Assembly: GCA_965220095.1 (NCBI GenBank) | Contig: OZ244805.1 | Coordinates: forward strand, 2,604,001 to 2,668,000 | Reading direction: 5' to 3' | Origin: Bin87 sp965220095 | GTDB taxonomy: Bacteria > Chloroflexota > Dehalococcoidia > Lucifugimonadales > UBA3495 | Length of the DNA: 64,000 nucleotides | Shown: piece after piece, positions 9,690-18,827 of the stretch | How the letters are laid out: each line of letters starts with the position of its first letter | Position numbering within the stretch: the stretch's first letter is position 1 | Position numbers and translations under genes: made by a program | The notes under the pieces: generated by a model | Told to the model about the DNA's origin: nothing | Databases searched by the model: none | Seen by the model: only the letters and a program-made list of their open reading frames with translations

Positions 9690-10088
9690 GTGGTGTCCGA
9701 ACTGCGCCGGCCCAGACCGCATCCGGCGGTGCTGGCCTGGATTCGGTATGTGCCCTCAGAGGATCTCCACGTCTGCGCGGTGACCATCGGGGAGGTCCAG
9801 GCGGGCATCGAGATAACGCGGGAGCAGGACGCGGCAAAGGCGGCGGAGCTGGACGAGTGGTTGGGACGGGTGCTGGAAACCTACCAGGTGCTGGCGGTGG
9901 ACGCGGCGGCGTTTCGGGAGTGGGCCCGGCTGATGCACCGGAGGTCGGACACCCTATTGCAGGACGCCATGATTGCCGCGGTGGCCGTGGTGCACCGGCT
10001 CACCGTGGTTACCCGCAATGTTCGAGACTTCGAGTGGTTGGGGGTGGCGACAATCGATCCGTTCGCGTATGAGGACCGGCGCGGCTGA
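9690..10088 (+). CDS. VapC/FitB-like PIN-domain toxin (start codon uncertain)
   Basis: PIN-domain endoribonuclease toxin paired with the upstream antitoxin. Acidic active-site residues are visible: Asp of LLDTNVVSEL, Glu of TIGEVQAGI, Asp of LLQDAMIAA and Asp of VTRNVRDFEW. The sequence codes for YLLDTN upstream of the first GTG (9690), but no ATG, GTG or TTG exists in this frame between the TGA at 9612 and 9690. Starting at 9690 would omit the first catalytic Asp. The true start may therefore be a rare codon (the CTG at 9675), the gene may be read by a +1 shift from the antitoxin frame, or a base may have been lost. The coordinates given are the conservative standard-codon frame. Confidence 0.75.
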   Translation: MVSELRRPRPHPAVLAWIRYVPSEDLHVCAVTIGEVQAGIEITREQDAAKAAELDEWLGRVLETYQVLAVDAAAFREWARLMHRRSDTLLQDAMIAAVAVVHRLTVVTRNVRDFEWLGVATIDPFAYEDRRG

Positions 10089-10264
10089 ATACGGCTGGTT
10101 TCCCTGATCCCGGTGATCCGGTGTGGAGCACAGGGCCAGGTTGCCGGCGCCGAAGGATAGGGCCGTCATAAAGGCACTATAAGGGCTATTTATCTGACAT
10201 TTAAGGATCGCCGGGATAAGCCGGTCCGACGGGGCCGGCGACGGGTCGCGCGGGAGGCAACGGC

Positions 10265-11059
10265 ATGATCACGGTGGTGAGCTGGAACATTGGCAGGAGG
10301 CTCCAGTCAGTCGAGGAGCTGCTGGCCATGGACGATGACGTGGCGCTCCTCCAAGAGGTGGGCCCGGGCGCCCTGGCCGCCCTGGCCGCCCTGGCCGACG
10401 CCGGGGGTAGCGTCGAGGCAGCCCCCCAGAATCCCTGGGAGCCCTGGTCCCGGGAGCACTACAGCTCGTGGCCCATGGTGGTGAAGCTGTCCGACCGGGT
10501 GGAGGTGGAGTGGCTCAGGCAGGTCCTGCCCAGTACCCCCACCGAGGGCGACGATGAGATCGCCGTAAGCAACGTCGGCATCATCGCCGTGTCCATGTAT
10601 GCCCGCTGGTTCAGGCCCCATCCCTTGGCCGGCAGCAACCACATCTACTCCGACGCGACGGCCCACCACATCATGCCCGACCTCTCGGCGTTCATCGGGG
10701 ATGACAATCCCGACAAACACCGAATCCTCGCCGCCGGAGACATGAACAACATCTACGGGGCCACCGAAGACAACCGACTGGTCTGGTACGAACGGGACCG
10801 CAGAGTATTCGACCGCATGAACGCCCTGGGCCTGGAGTTCATGGGACCGCAGTATCCCAACGGCCGACGCGCTGAGCCCACGCCGCAGGGCTTGCCGGAG
10901 GACACCAGGAACGTTCCGACCTTTTACACTGGGAACCAGCTGGACCACGTGTTCGCGTCCCGAGGATTCCACCGCGGGATGCGGGCCAAAGCCCCGAACG
11001 GCGTGGACGAGTGGGGGTCCAGCGATCACTGCCGGATATTGATCGAGGTTGACGCATGA
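10265..11059 (+). CDS. Endonuclease/exonuclease/phosphatase (EEP) family protein
   Basis: 264-aa metal-dependent phosphohydrolase of the EEP superfamily (DNase I, AP endonuclease and sphingomyelinase relatives). Motifs in order are SWNIGRR near residue 7, metal-binding LLQEVG (about 29-34), the catalytic AGDMNN (about 157-162), QLDHVFAS (about 226-233) and the terminal SSDHCRILIE with the catalytic Asp-His. No signal peptide is seen, so it is probably cytoplasmic. Its substrate cannot be assigned. The ATG follows GGGAGGCAACGGC, a good ribosome site. It overlaps the start of the recombinase remnant by 4 bp (ATGA), so the two were once co-translated; EEP genes next to tyrosine recombinases suggest mobile-element cargo. 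Confidence 0.85.
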   Translation: MITVVSWNIGRRLQSVEELLAMDDDVALLQEVGPGALAALAALADAGGSVEAAPQNPWEPWSREHYSSWPMVVKLSDRVEVEWLRQVLPSTPTEGDDEIAVSNVGIIAVSMYARWFRPHPLAGSNHIYSDATAHHIMPDLSAFIGDDNPDKHRILAAGDMNNIYGATEDNRLVWYERDRRVFDRMNALGLEFMGPQYPNGRRAEPTPQGLPEDTRNVPTFYTGNQLDHVFASRGFHRGMRAKAPNGVDEWGSSDHCRILIEVDA

Positions 11060-11300
11060 CCATAACCCCTTTTCCCGCCTCGGGCGCTCACCTGCCCGTG
11101 CCCTACGACCGGGACGTGGCGGCCGCCATCGCCGCCGCCTGCAGCGAGGCCACCCGTAGAGCCTACTGGACCCAGTGGAGGCTCTTCACCGCCTGGGCCG
11201 ACGAGGTTTCAGGGTTTCAGTCGTTACCGGCCTCAGCGGCGACGGTAGCCCGCTACCTGATGGCTCGTCACCGGGCCGGCGCCAGCGTCGCCACCGTAAA
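11056..11300 (+). pseudogene. Tyrosine recombinase, N-terminal remnant
   Basis: Only the N-terminal SAM-like DNA-binding (core-binding) domain survives: a MTITPFPASGAHLPV opening, then EATRRAYWTQWRLFTAWADE, SLPASAATVARYLMARH and ASVATV. The arrangement closely parallels the opening of the broken recombinase at 18828 (MTTDPLPPPG, then TVTAYRWQ, ACLPATPRAVALWLDRRR), so the two are relatives. After about residue 80 the frame enters unrelated DNA, an antisense transposase fragment, and no catalytic domain (R, HxxR, Y) follows. Co-translation with the preceding EEP gene is indicated by the ATGA overlap. Confidence 0.75.
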
Positions 11301-11612
11301 GCCGGCGCCACCGCCGTCGGGCCAGGCCCATAAGACTGCCGGTCATCCCAGCCCCGCCGCCGAAGAAGCCGTACGCCGCCGCTTTGGGACCGCCCTCCGC
11401 AAAAGCGGCGATCCGGCGACCGATGGTGTGGACATCCCTCCCTAACGCCTCGGCTACCGCCGCCGGCGTGCAACCCTGCGTTAGCAGCCACACCTGGTGC
11501 CATCGCTCCCGTTCCCGGGGCCGTCGCCCCTCGGTAAATCTGCCGCCGTACCTCAGCCTCGCCCAATTGCCACCGCTGCAACAGTGGCCCCAGCTCCTTC
11601 ATGCCCAACAGC
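11301..11612 (-). pseudogene. Transposase N-terminal fragment (helix-turn-helix)
   Basis: Reverse-strand fragment beginning MKELGPLLQRWQLGEAEV near 11597, shifting frame near 11490 and continuing VWLLTQGCTPAAVAEALGR then DVHTIGRRIAAFAEGG. The second part is a homeodomain-like helix-turn-helix as found at the N-terminus of IS630-type transposases. No DDE domain follows. It overlies the truncated 3' side of the recombinase remnant, so its arrival probably caused that truncation. Confidence 0.6.
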
Positions 11613-11639
11613 AACCCCCCACTCGGATTTCCTGACCGA

Positions 11640-12027
11640 CTAACTCAACTGCCCTCAATTCTGCTCGACGCTGATGTGGGTTTCACCCTGGCTTCGGTGT
11701 AGGATAATAGGATAACCGGTAACCACTCGGAGACCCCAGGTATTGAGATGACAAGGTTGCCGTTTGCCCGTTATACCGGCGAAAGCCAGTATCCAGAATC
11801 CCTTGGATATGCTGATGGTCGCTTGGTATTGTCCCTTGGTAAGGTTTCTGGGTTCCCGCTTTCGCGGGAATGACGAGTGAGGTTGAAACGAGTGGGATAC
11901 ATCCGGGCGGGAAGGGCGAGTGGCCTGTGTGATCAAGATGCTATTGCTCTGATTGATGGCTGACACAGGGTTTACCAGGGTATTCATTACGGAAGGGTAT
12001 TCATTACAGAAATGTACAGGGGGCGGA
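11640..12027. other. Intergenic stretch with a palindromic repeat
   Basis: Non-coding. It contains the hairpin TTCCCGCTTTCGCGGGAA (11853-11870), a common dispersed bacterial intergenic palindrome. Otherwise nothing was recognised. Confidence 0.6.
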
Positions 12028-12360
12028 ATGGCAATATACCGGGTATTTTCGGACGCCGACGGTGAGAGCCACATCGAGGACCTGAAGCTGGAGGAGCACC
12101 CGGAGCTGGGCGAGCTGATCAATGTGTCCGAGGTGCGGGTGCAGGAGTTTGACGGGTCGCGCCACAGGGACTTTAATCCCCTGCCCGAGCGCAGGCTGAT
12201 TATCCACCTGTCCGGTAAGGTGGAAATCGGGGCCAGCGACGGCGCGAAACGGGTGCTGCGAGCCGGGGATATCCGGCTGATGGAGGACGTCACCGGCAAG
12301 GGCCATTCGCACAACGACCTGACCCCATCGGCCGCGGTCTACGTCCTGCTAAACGACTGA
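12028..12360 (+). CDS. Small cupin-like protein
   Basis: 110-aa single-domain beta-barrel protein. The pattern RRLIIHLSGKVEIGASDG..RVLRAGDIRLMEDVTGKGHSH is that of a cupin: a strand, a turn, the PG/AGDI glycine, and a terminal HSH that could bind metal. Such proteins can be sugar or metabolite binding, or small dioxygenase-like enzymes, and no substrate is evident. I chose the ATG at 12028 (MAIYRVFSDADG) because an upstream 25-residue extension has no cupin character. The gene stands alone, with a strong hairpin just after the stop. Confidence 0.7.
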   Translation: MAIYRVFSDADGESHIEDLKLEEHPELGELINVSEVRVQEFDGSRHRDFNPLPERRLIIHLSGKVEIGASDGAKRVLRAGDIRLMEDVTGKGHSHNDLTPSAAVYVLLND

Positions 12361-12364
12361 TTGA

Positions 12365-12396
12365 CCATTCTGCCCGGGCGATGCCGGACAGAATGG
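12365..12396. terminator. Hairpin after the cupin gene
   Basis: CCATTCTG (12365-12372) pairs with CAGAATGG (12389-12396), with CC/GG extending the stem inward. It begins 4 bp after the stop codon. There is no T run, so it is a transcript-end hairpin or a weak terminator. Confidence 0.55.
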
Positions 12397-12529
12397 GAGG
12401 TGCGTGGGAATTCCAGCACAGTAGCTCAAGCTGTCCAAGTCTTTCGAGATTTCTATGGCGTCGACGGCGCTCCAAAGCCGGGACAGTGGATTCCCGCCTC
12501 CGCGGGGAGGTGTGCCTCCTCTCGGTCAA

Positions 12530-12638
12530 CCGAAGGAGAGACTGAGATGTGCGCCGCGGCCAGCGCCTGCAGTTCATCCCGGCCCAGAGAACCCTGCCAG
12601 ACGCACTCCCGATACTCGGTCAGCTCAAGCGGATCCAT
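12530..12638 (-). pseudogene. mcrC 5' remnant
   Basis: The ATG at 12638 overlaps the mcrB 3' end by 14 bp, the usual mcrBC operon arrangement. The encoded MDPLELTEYRECVWQG then SLGRDELQALAAAHISVSPS matches the N-terminal start of McrC, the nuclease subunit that McrB recruits. After about 37 residues the reading runs into repeat-like DNA (AEAGIHCPG), and no PD-(D/E)xK nuclease domain follows. The gene is therefore truncated. Confidence 0.6.
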
Positions 12639-13353
12639 CTTGGCCGCCGTATCCAGGCTGGGCAGCGCCGTCGGTGGTCTCACCTTCCGACGGAGCGTTT
12701 TCGGCATTCGGTGAGGCAGAGGCAGGTCTAATCTCGGCCATCAGTTTATCGTAGCCGAATTCCTTCAGCCTGGCCTCGTCGCCAAAACACTGTTCCTCGA
12801 TGTAGGGGATCACCTCATGCTCCCAGATGAAGCGGACCCTGCTTTCGTCCAGAGGCGGATCCTTCTTCATGAAGTGGCTGGGGCCGATGCCCAGGTGGTG
12901 ATCGCCCAACTTGCGGTTGACGGCGTCTACCAGGTCGGCCACCCGGAGCGCATCAGGGTTGTTGTCCTTCAACCAGCGGCGTAGAAGACCCTCAATGGGC
13001 GGCTCGTCGGGGTAGAAGCCGAAGAAGTAGAACCTGCGGCGCAGGGCCGCGTCCACCAGGGCGATGGAGCGGTCGGTGGTGTTCATGGTCCCGATGAGCC
13101 AGAGGTTTTTCGGCTGGCGGAAGGATTGATGGCTGTATTGGAGATCGACCGCCTCATCGCGGTATTCCAAGAGGAAGTAGAGTTCTCCCAGGATTTTGGA
13201 CAGATTGCCGCGGTTGATCTCGTCGATCACCAGGATGAACCTGGCGTCTGGATTGTCTTGCGCCTGCTCCGCCATGCGACGCAGGGGGCCACGGGCCAGT
13301 TCGTAGCCAGCCTGATCGGCCTCGGTATTGTAGGCCGCTGCGCGTGGGTGCTG
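12625..13353 (-). pseudogene. McrB-like AAA+ GTPase, 5'-truncated
   Basis: McrB is the GTP-driven AAA+ motor of the modified-cytosine restriction enzyme McrBC. The surviving C-terminal half has Walker B FILVIDEINRGNLSKILGEL and the sensor block GTMNTTDRSIALVDAALRRR, followed by FYFFGFYPDEPP and a normal C-terminus. The Walker A region, the N-terminal DNA-recognition domain and a start codon are missing: the frame opens at a TAG near 13354 in unrelated DNA. Together with the mcrC stub this is a dead type IV restriction locus in a decayed island. Confidence 0.8.
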
Positions 13354-13356
13354 CTA

Positions 13357-13992
13357 GTGGCATCTGTCACTCGACTCCGGGGCCCGGCTGTCAATCCGGC
13401 GATGGGTGCCTGTCAGTGTGCTCATACGAGGGACCGGCTTCCCAGAGCATGTAGCGCCCAAACAAATTGGCGTTTTATGTACACAACTTGGCAAGGGGCC
13501 GGCTGGACTTGGGCTAGCTTACCGCGCCTCGTCTGCGTCTTGGGGGAATACGACGCCTCTTCAGGCGTGGCACCGCAAAGGCGCGTGCCCAAGCCATGCG
13601 CGGCGCCCACCAGGGGCAGCCGGCGCAGCCCACGCCGCGGCGGACACCAGGCAATATTCGCGACCTCGATCGCGAGCTCTACCGGCTCATGTGTATGCGG
13701 AGCCGGCTACGGCGGCGGGCGGGTTGATGCTGTCCCTCTTTCGGCTCCGGCCCACGCCTCCCTTCGAGCAGGCTCGGGGACAGGTGGATGCCTGGCTGGG
13801 CAGCAATCGCGGGTTGTCAGGAAAACGATAACGGCCGCTGCAGAGCGAAGGGGCTGGATGATCTCGTAGCCAGTGACTCTCTACAGGTGGCGCTTCAGCC
13901 CTGACCCTCAAGGAGTTCGGCCGCACGGCGCTCAGCCAGTTCTACGTACGACGTTACCTCAGGCGGCGTAGCGAACACTTGGCCGTCCCTCA
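13357..13992. other. Unassigned region in the decayed island
   Basis: About 640 bp between mcrB and the replication-relaxation pseudogene. Several short frames exist on both strands, but none shows a recognisable motif or ribosome site. Confidence 0.5.
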
Positions 13993-15923
13993 TCAGATGG
14001 CTATACATCGTAGTCGTAAATTTCCTGAATTATCGGGCAGGTCGGGTTGTTCAGTCGGGTCAATCAGCTCATAATCGGCGTAAATGTCGTCCACGTAATA
14101 ATAGTCGTAGATTGCGTACATTTCATCTACGTTGGGCAGGTCGGGGGATCGGGCTGTTCAGTCAGGTCGAGCAGCTCAGTCGCGTAGGGCAGCTCATAAC
14201 TGGGGTAGATGATCTCGTATCTGTCCGCGATCTCGGCCATTTCGGCCGCATCGGGCTGGACGTTCCAGGAGAAACTGTCGGCCGCATCTGGTGGGTCGGC
14301 CGCGTCGGGCGGGTCGTAGGCATCGCCCCACACCCATACCGGTTCCCCAGACGACATGAACGTGATTCGATCCAGCGTTTTTTCGCTACGCATGACGCGA
14401 TCGTAGGTACTGGTCAGCATGTACGGCCCCGCGCCGATGGCCCAAAAACGCTCCTCGGCCTCTGCCCGGTCGCAGATCACTACCAGGGGGAACGGAACGT
14501 TAGCGTAGGAAAACGTCTGGTAACCCTCGAGCTTGGTTGTAATCTGGCTGGGCGTGACCGCCGTCCGTTCATACTCCAGGAAATGCCAAACATCGCGCGA
14601 GAATTTTCCCTTCATATGAATCCGCGCATCAGGAGCCAGCGTGGTCACTTTTGGCACCACCAGTTCGCCCCGCCAACCGCCAGCAACCGGGATATTCAAA
14701 CTGTGCCACCAGTTGACCATCTGCAAGAGCTTCCGATCGTGGATCCGGTACTGCCGCCGGGAGTGATCCGACTCGCCGATAAACTGCCCAAAGCGCCGAC
14801 GGATCGTTTTCGAGGAAACCCGGTCCCGCCGCGCGGCGGCCTTGATGCCCTCCTCACCCAGGTAATACTGGCCATCGAAAACCGCCAGCACCTGAGCGTC
14901 CACCAGCCGGCGCAACACCTTCCGGGTCTTCGATTTCGACTCACCGCAGGCTTCGGCGACCTCCACCAGTTTGGCCGCTGGCCACTCCTCAACCAGCGTC
15001 GCCGCCCTGAAGGCCAGACTCCCGTTCAGGGCGGCGACGACGCGGTTGTGTTCCACCCACCTGACCAGTCGTTCAGGTATCCCCATTCTGCCCCGAGGTT
15101 TCACGTCGGAGATACGAATCTCGCAGGGTTTCAGCTGAACAGACGCGATTTATCCGCCATCCAGATATATGGCCGTGTGGTCGGGTTTATCGATAGCGAT
15201 ATGCGCTCTTTCGGCAGCCCATAGATCCATCACCACGAGGGCCCAGGCTGAGGGCTCAATTTGGTCTTTGTGATAGAGAAAACTTTCTCTGCGGTAGCAA
15301 TCGAGGCCCGCGAGGTGTTGCCGCCCCTCGGAGTTCTCCCAGGCCTCGGACACTCCCCACAGGCCCGCCCACACCCAGGGCACGGTGATTTGGTCGTGGT
15401 ATTTGGCAATCGCATGAACCGTGCTGCTACGCAGCCAACGGAATGATTTGATTTTTCAGGTCAGTGGACACCCGTAGGTAATCTTCATCCGGGTCCGGCG
15501 ACTGGATCATAGACGAAGGGGGGCGGATCATCTCGTTATTGGTGAAAGTGGCCGCCGCGACGTAGAATTGTTCAAGCATCGGCAACCGACCGACCAGGTT
15601 CTTCAGGCCGGATTCGGTAATCGGCCAGGGTACGTTCCCATTGTGACGGGGAAGCACGTGTCGAATCCCGGCCCGGGTGAGAAACCAGCGTTCTGTACCT
15701 GTCGTGTGGCTCCGAGTCTGACAAAGCCCACCAGGTCTCTTTTGTAGAGCCCGTTGAGAATTTGCCCACATCGAGACTGCGAATAGACCTCCCAGAGCGC
15801 CAGGTCACCAGCGCTGGCCAGTGGAATGTGAACCAGTGTGCTGAGGACCCAAACCTGGCCTGGCGACCTGCCTGAAATACGGCTATACATTCTCACCCCC
15901 CTCTGACCGCGTGGCTCCCGCAC
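13993..15923 (-). pseudogene. Replication-relaxation-like protein, multiply broken
   Basis: Reading the reverse strand from about 15923 gives one long homologous protein in pieces: an N-terminal winged-helix part (SQSRCGQILNGLYKRDLVGFV, frame 1), then RWFLTRAGIRHVLP to KNQIIPL (frame 2), then YHDQITVPWVWAGL through HTAIYLDGG (frame 3). An in-frame TAA at 15150 follows, then the same frame continues through IASVQLKPCEIRISDV and PERLVRWVEHNR to the end. The central block has winged-helix repeats and a nuclease-like core, PDARIHMKGK then FLEYERT and KLEGYQTF, typical of the replication-relaxation family (PF13814) found on plasmids and integrative elements. A further slip in a C5 run near 14133 cuts off an acidic Tyr/Asp-rich repeated tail that continues to 13993. 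Confidence 0.6.
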
Positions 15924-16151
15924 ACTTTGTTAGTTAACGGTGCGGGGGCGTAGCAAATTACAGTTATTTTCGGCTACTATTGGTCGATTGTTAGAAATAC
16001 ACTCCCCATCCAAACGGGGCGATAAACTCAAATCCAGTGTGCCGTATCTAGCCTTTCCTGGCCGAATCTGGCCGGAAAACACGAAAAACTTTCCCCCATC
16101 ATTTTCAGTGCGATCCGGGCGATTCGTCAGTCCCTGGCCCACCAGAAATGG

Positions 16152-16829
16152 CTATGGAGTTGGCTCGAACGGAGCCAGTTTTGTCGCCGACGGCACGTAC
16201 AGTGGATGCCGTGGATGTCCGTCGCGGGTGGTGCCCAAACAATGGATCTCGCCGTTACCATCGAGCGCCGCCAGCACCCGTTCCGCCCGATGTTCAGCTC
16301 CCCCGTGGGTCCCGTAGGCAACCACCACCAGGTCCGACCTAACGGCCGTGTCCAAAATGGTCTGCAAGTTCTCCAGCCAGACTTCCTCCGGCCCCGGACC
16401 GGCGCGGAGCAGGTCGGCGGGGTCAGTCGCCCTCAGCGGCGACAGGTTGACGACGTGGAGCCAACCACATCCCCAACGCGTGGCGAAGCTGATGCAACGA
16501 CGGATGCTCGGTTCATTCCGCTCGGCGCCAGCCCGGGAAGGATGGAGCATCAAAAACCTCACCGTCCGGTCACCCCAGCCGGTGCGCCTGATAACCAGGT
16601 AACAATAGCGGCGGTCCGACGCCATCCGCACCAGTCCGCAACTTTCCGCATCCAAGGACACGGGCAGAAAATTATATGGTCGTTCCCGGCTCTTGGTAAT
16701 CGAAGCGCGCGAAGCTTGCTCAGCACGGCCTTCCTCAGTATTCAGCCAGGCCCCCTTGCAGAGCCGGCAGCGCCGCCAACGCGATTGCGTGGGGTTTCCG
16801 CAGCCACGGCAGGTCCACTTCTTCGGCAT
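16152..16829 (-). CDS. DUF1643 protein with N-terminal zinc ribbon
   Basis: 225-aa protein. The N-terminus has a CRGC..CRLC zinc knuckle (residues 8-26), followed by a DUF1643 domain with FLMLHPSRAGAERNEPSIRR, CISFATRWGCGWLHVVNL, RATDPADLL, and the ending GEIHCLGTTRDGHPRHPLYV. DUF1643 proteins are common on phages and plasmids and their activity is unknown. The ATG at 16829 is chosen because GGAG lies 8 bp upstream and the zinc ribbon follows directly. The gene is intact inside an otherwise decayed island, which suggests either recent arrival or retained use. Confidence 0.8.
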   Translation of the reverse strand: MPKKWTCRGCGNPTQSRWRRCRLCKGAWLNTEEGRAEQASRASITKSRERPYNFLPVSLDAESCGLVRMASDRRYCYLVIRRTGWGDRTVRFLMLHPSRAGAERNEPSIRRCISFATRWGCGWLHVVNLSPLRATDPADLLRAGPGPEEVWLENLQTILDTAVRSDLVVVAYGTHGGAEHRAERVLAALDGNGEIHCLGTTRDGHPRHPLYVPSATKLAPFEPTP

Positions 16830-16862
16830 ACGATCTCCGACCCTTACCCCAATTCTAGGCAA

Positions 16863-17246
16863 ATTTGGGATATGCCCTTTCCTCTGCCAACGCCGTCGAA
16901 CGTGGTGAAAGTGCCTGATTTCGCTGATTTCGGCCTAAATGCCCCGATTTCAGATGGCCTGAGAGCCCCGGAGAGGGCCTGCAACGGCTTTAGAGGGCCA
17001 GGTATGTCCCTTTGCGACGAAAACGGCGAGCCAGTGGGCGCTACGCCCCGGCATCGGCCCGTCTAGGGCGTTCCTCGACGTAGAAATCCTCGGTCCCCTC
17101 GCTAATGTGCCGCTAGCCAGACATCACCTGGCGGACCACCTGATGCTGGCTGGACGACAACCGGGGAGACGCGGAGGATCTGCCATGAAAAGAAGGCGCT
17201 GGCACCCCCCAACTTCACAGACGCTGGTGGTCTACAATTGCACTTA
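16863..17246. other. Intergenic stretch with no gene seen
   Basis: About 380 bp between the DUF1643 gene start and the IS5 element. It would contain the DUF1643 promoter, but no clear hexamers were identified. Confidence 0.5.
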
Positions 17247-18217
17247 GAGCCTATCCTAATAACCCAGCAGCTCTGAGGGCGGTGAGGGCGCAGGCGAAAT
17301 GAAGAAAGGCGATGTAGTTCTCAGGGGACTTGTCCCAGCGGACCAGGATGCGCCGGAAGCGGTTCAGCCAGCTGTGCGAGCGTTCCACGACCCAGCGCCG
17401 GGCTTTGAATCCAGCTGCTCTTTTGATGGCCTTGGCCTCCTCGCCCCGGCTGCGGATGTGAGCGGTGAAGCCAAACTCGTCCAGGGTGCGGCGCACCTCG
17501 TCAAAGTCGTAGCCTTTATCCAGGCACATACCCTGGGGTTGGTCTGGACTGGGCGCCGGTCGCGGCACGGGCAGGCTGTCCACCGTGGCCCGCACCAGCT
17601 TCATGTCATGACGGTTGGCTCCGTCCACCGCCAGACCCACCGGAATGCCCTGGGCTTCGGTCAACAGGCTACGCTTGACCCCGCATTTGCCGCGGTCAGT
17701 GGGATTGGGGCCGGTTTTTTTCCCCGCCCAAGGGCGATTTGGTCATGGCGCCGTCCATACTCAGCCAACTCCAGTCCAGCCCCTTCAGTTCGTCATAGCG
17801 TTCCAGTCCCACCCGCCACAGCTCCAGGAACACTCCAGCGGCAACCCATTCCTGAAAGCGCAGGTGGGCGGTGGACCCGGAACAGATGCCCGTGGCGTCC
17901 AGGGCTTTCCACTGGCAGCCGGTGCGCAGCACGTAGAAGATGCCATTGGCGCAGGTGCGGTCGGGAACCCGGGGCCGGCCGCCGCCGAACCGGTGGGTGT
18001 TCACATGCTCGGGGATCAGGGGCGCCAGCACCTCCCAGAGCTCGTCGGAGATCTGGAACGCGCCGGTGGTGGGATTGGTCCTGGTGGCTGGGCCAGCACG
18101 CTTCGGACGTGGCGGCTTGGTATCTTTCGCTTTGGTCATTGCCCCAGTCTAGACGCAACCCCCGCTTTCCTTCCCGCAACGCCCCTGCAAGTTTCCACCA
18201 GTTTTTAGGATAGGCTC
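17247..18217 (-). mobile_element. IS5-family (IS427-type) insertion sequence, apparently intact
   Basis: 971 bp with perfect 13-bp terminal inverted repeats, GAGCCTATCCTAA at 17247-17259 and its complement at 18205-18217. The trinucleotide TTA is repeated directly outside both ends (17244-17246 and 18218-18220), a target duplication of the size made by this group. The transposase is split into two overlapping frames joined at an A7 run. Confidence 0.9.
17251..18139 (-). CDS. IS5-family transposase, two frames joined by a slippery A7
   Basis: ORF A (17696-18139) has the IS5 DNA-binding domain: ISDELWEVLAPLIP, GGRPRVPDRTCANGIFYVLR, GCQWKALD and the first DDE Asp in LSMDGAMTKSP. ORF B (17251 to about 17700) continues DRGKCGVKRSLLTEAQGIP, then LAVDGANRHD with the second Asp, LDKGYDFDEVR, and the Glu helix RRWVVERSHSWLNRFRRI. 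The frames meet at seven A residues (complement of 17715-17721) where a -1 shift gives KKTGPNPTDRG. This is the usual programmed-frameshift layout of IS427-group elements, so I treat it as one functional gene rather than a pseudogene. Confidence 0.85.
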
Positions 18218-18365
18218 TTATAGGCCACCAGACCCCTTCCCTCCAAACCTGAATTTTGATGGCCATATTTTTTCGACCGCCGAGGACACCAACCTTTGAC
18301 CAAGCCGTTGCCAAACCGTCTGTTACGACATATAATAACAATAGCCTATCTCACCCGGAGCGTCT

Positions 18366-18776
18366 ATGGCAAAGTCGGCAAAGCAACGGCAGGCTGAGTA
18401 CCGAGCCAAGCGAAAGGCTCAAGGGCTGTGTGCGTATCCCGGTTGCGACCGGAAGCCTCGTAAGTATGCACTCTGCCCCGATCACCGAAAGGATGCAAGG
18501 GAGCAGGCGCGAGACCGCACCTTCATGGCTGGAATGTATGAGGACGCAATAGCCGATAGGGACCAGTGGCGGGAAAGGGCAACGGAGATTGATTCAGCCG
18601 GCAAGAGCTACAAAGACTTGTACGAAGAAATTCTGTCGCTCAAGTTGAGAGTGTCGGAACTGAGATTTGACCTAGCCCAAGCCAATCGGCGGAAGGCGGG
18701 GTACCTGCCGGAGGGCATAACCGGAAGCACACGGTTGAAGCCGGGTCAACGTGTTCGCGTGGGCATAGTGGCCTGA
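18366..18776 (+). CDS. Hypothetical protein with N-terminal Cys/His cluster
   Basis: 136-aa protein of unknown function. The basic N-terminus MAKSAKQRQAEYRAKRKAQG precedes CAYPGCDRKPRKYALCPDH, a compact C-x4-C-x9-C-x2-H cluster likely to bind zinc. A predicted coiled coil follows (DLYEEILSLKLRVSELRFDL), then a short basic tail. GGAG 8 bp before the ATG supports the start. Similar short basic proteins are common on phages and plasmids, and it sits between an IS and a broken integrase, so it is probably mobile-element cargo. No function is claimed. Confidence 0.6.
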   Translation: MAKSAKQRQAEYRAKRKAQGLCAYPGCDRKPRKYALCPDHRKDAREQARDRTFMAGMYEDAIADRDQWRERATEIDSAGKSYKDLYEEILSLKLRVSELRFDLAQANRRKAGYLPEGITGSTRLKPGQRVRVGIVA

Positions 18777-18827
18777 CCGGGGTTTGGGTGATTTCCAGAC
18801 CGAATAGCGTTTTGGGCCGAGGAAGCC

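Noticed and set aside
11653..11720. Possible relative of the 143-bp MITE end (GTTTCACC.TGGCTT)
   Set aside because: Only a short stretch matches, and no partner repeat was found nearby.
13422..13610. Short reverse frame in the decayed island
   Set aside because: No homology recognised, no ribosome site, and it lies in a region of broken genes.
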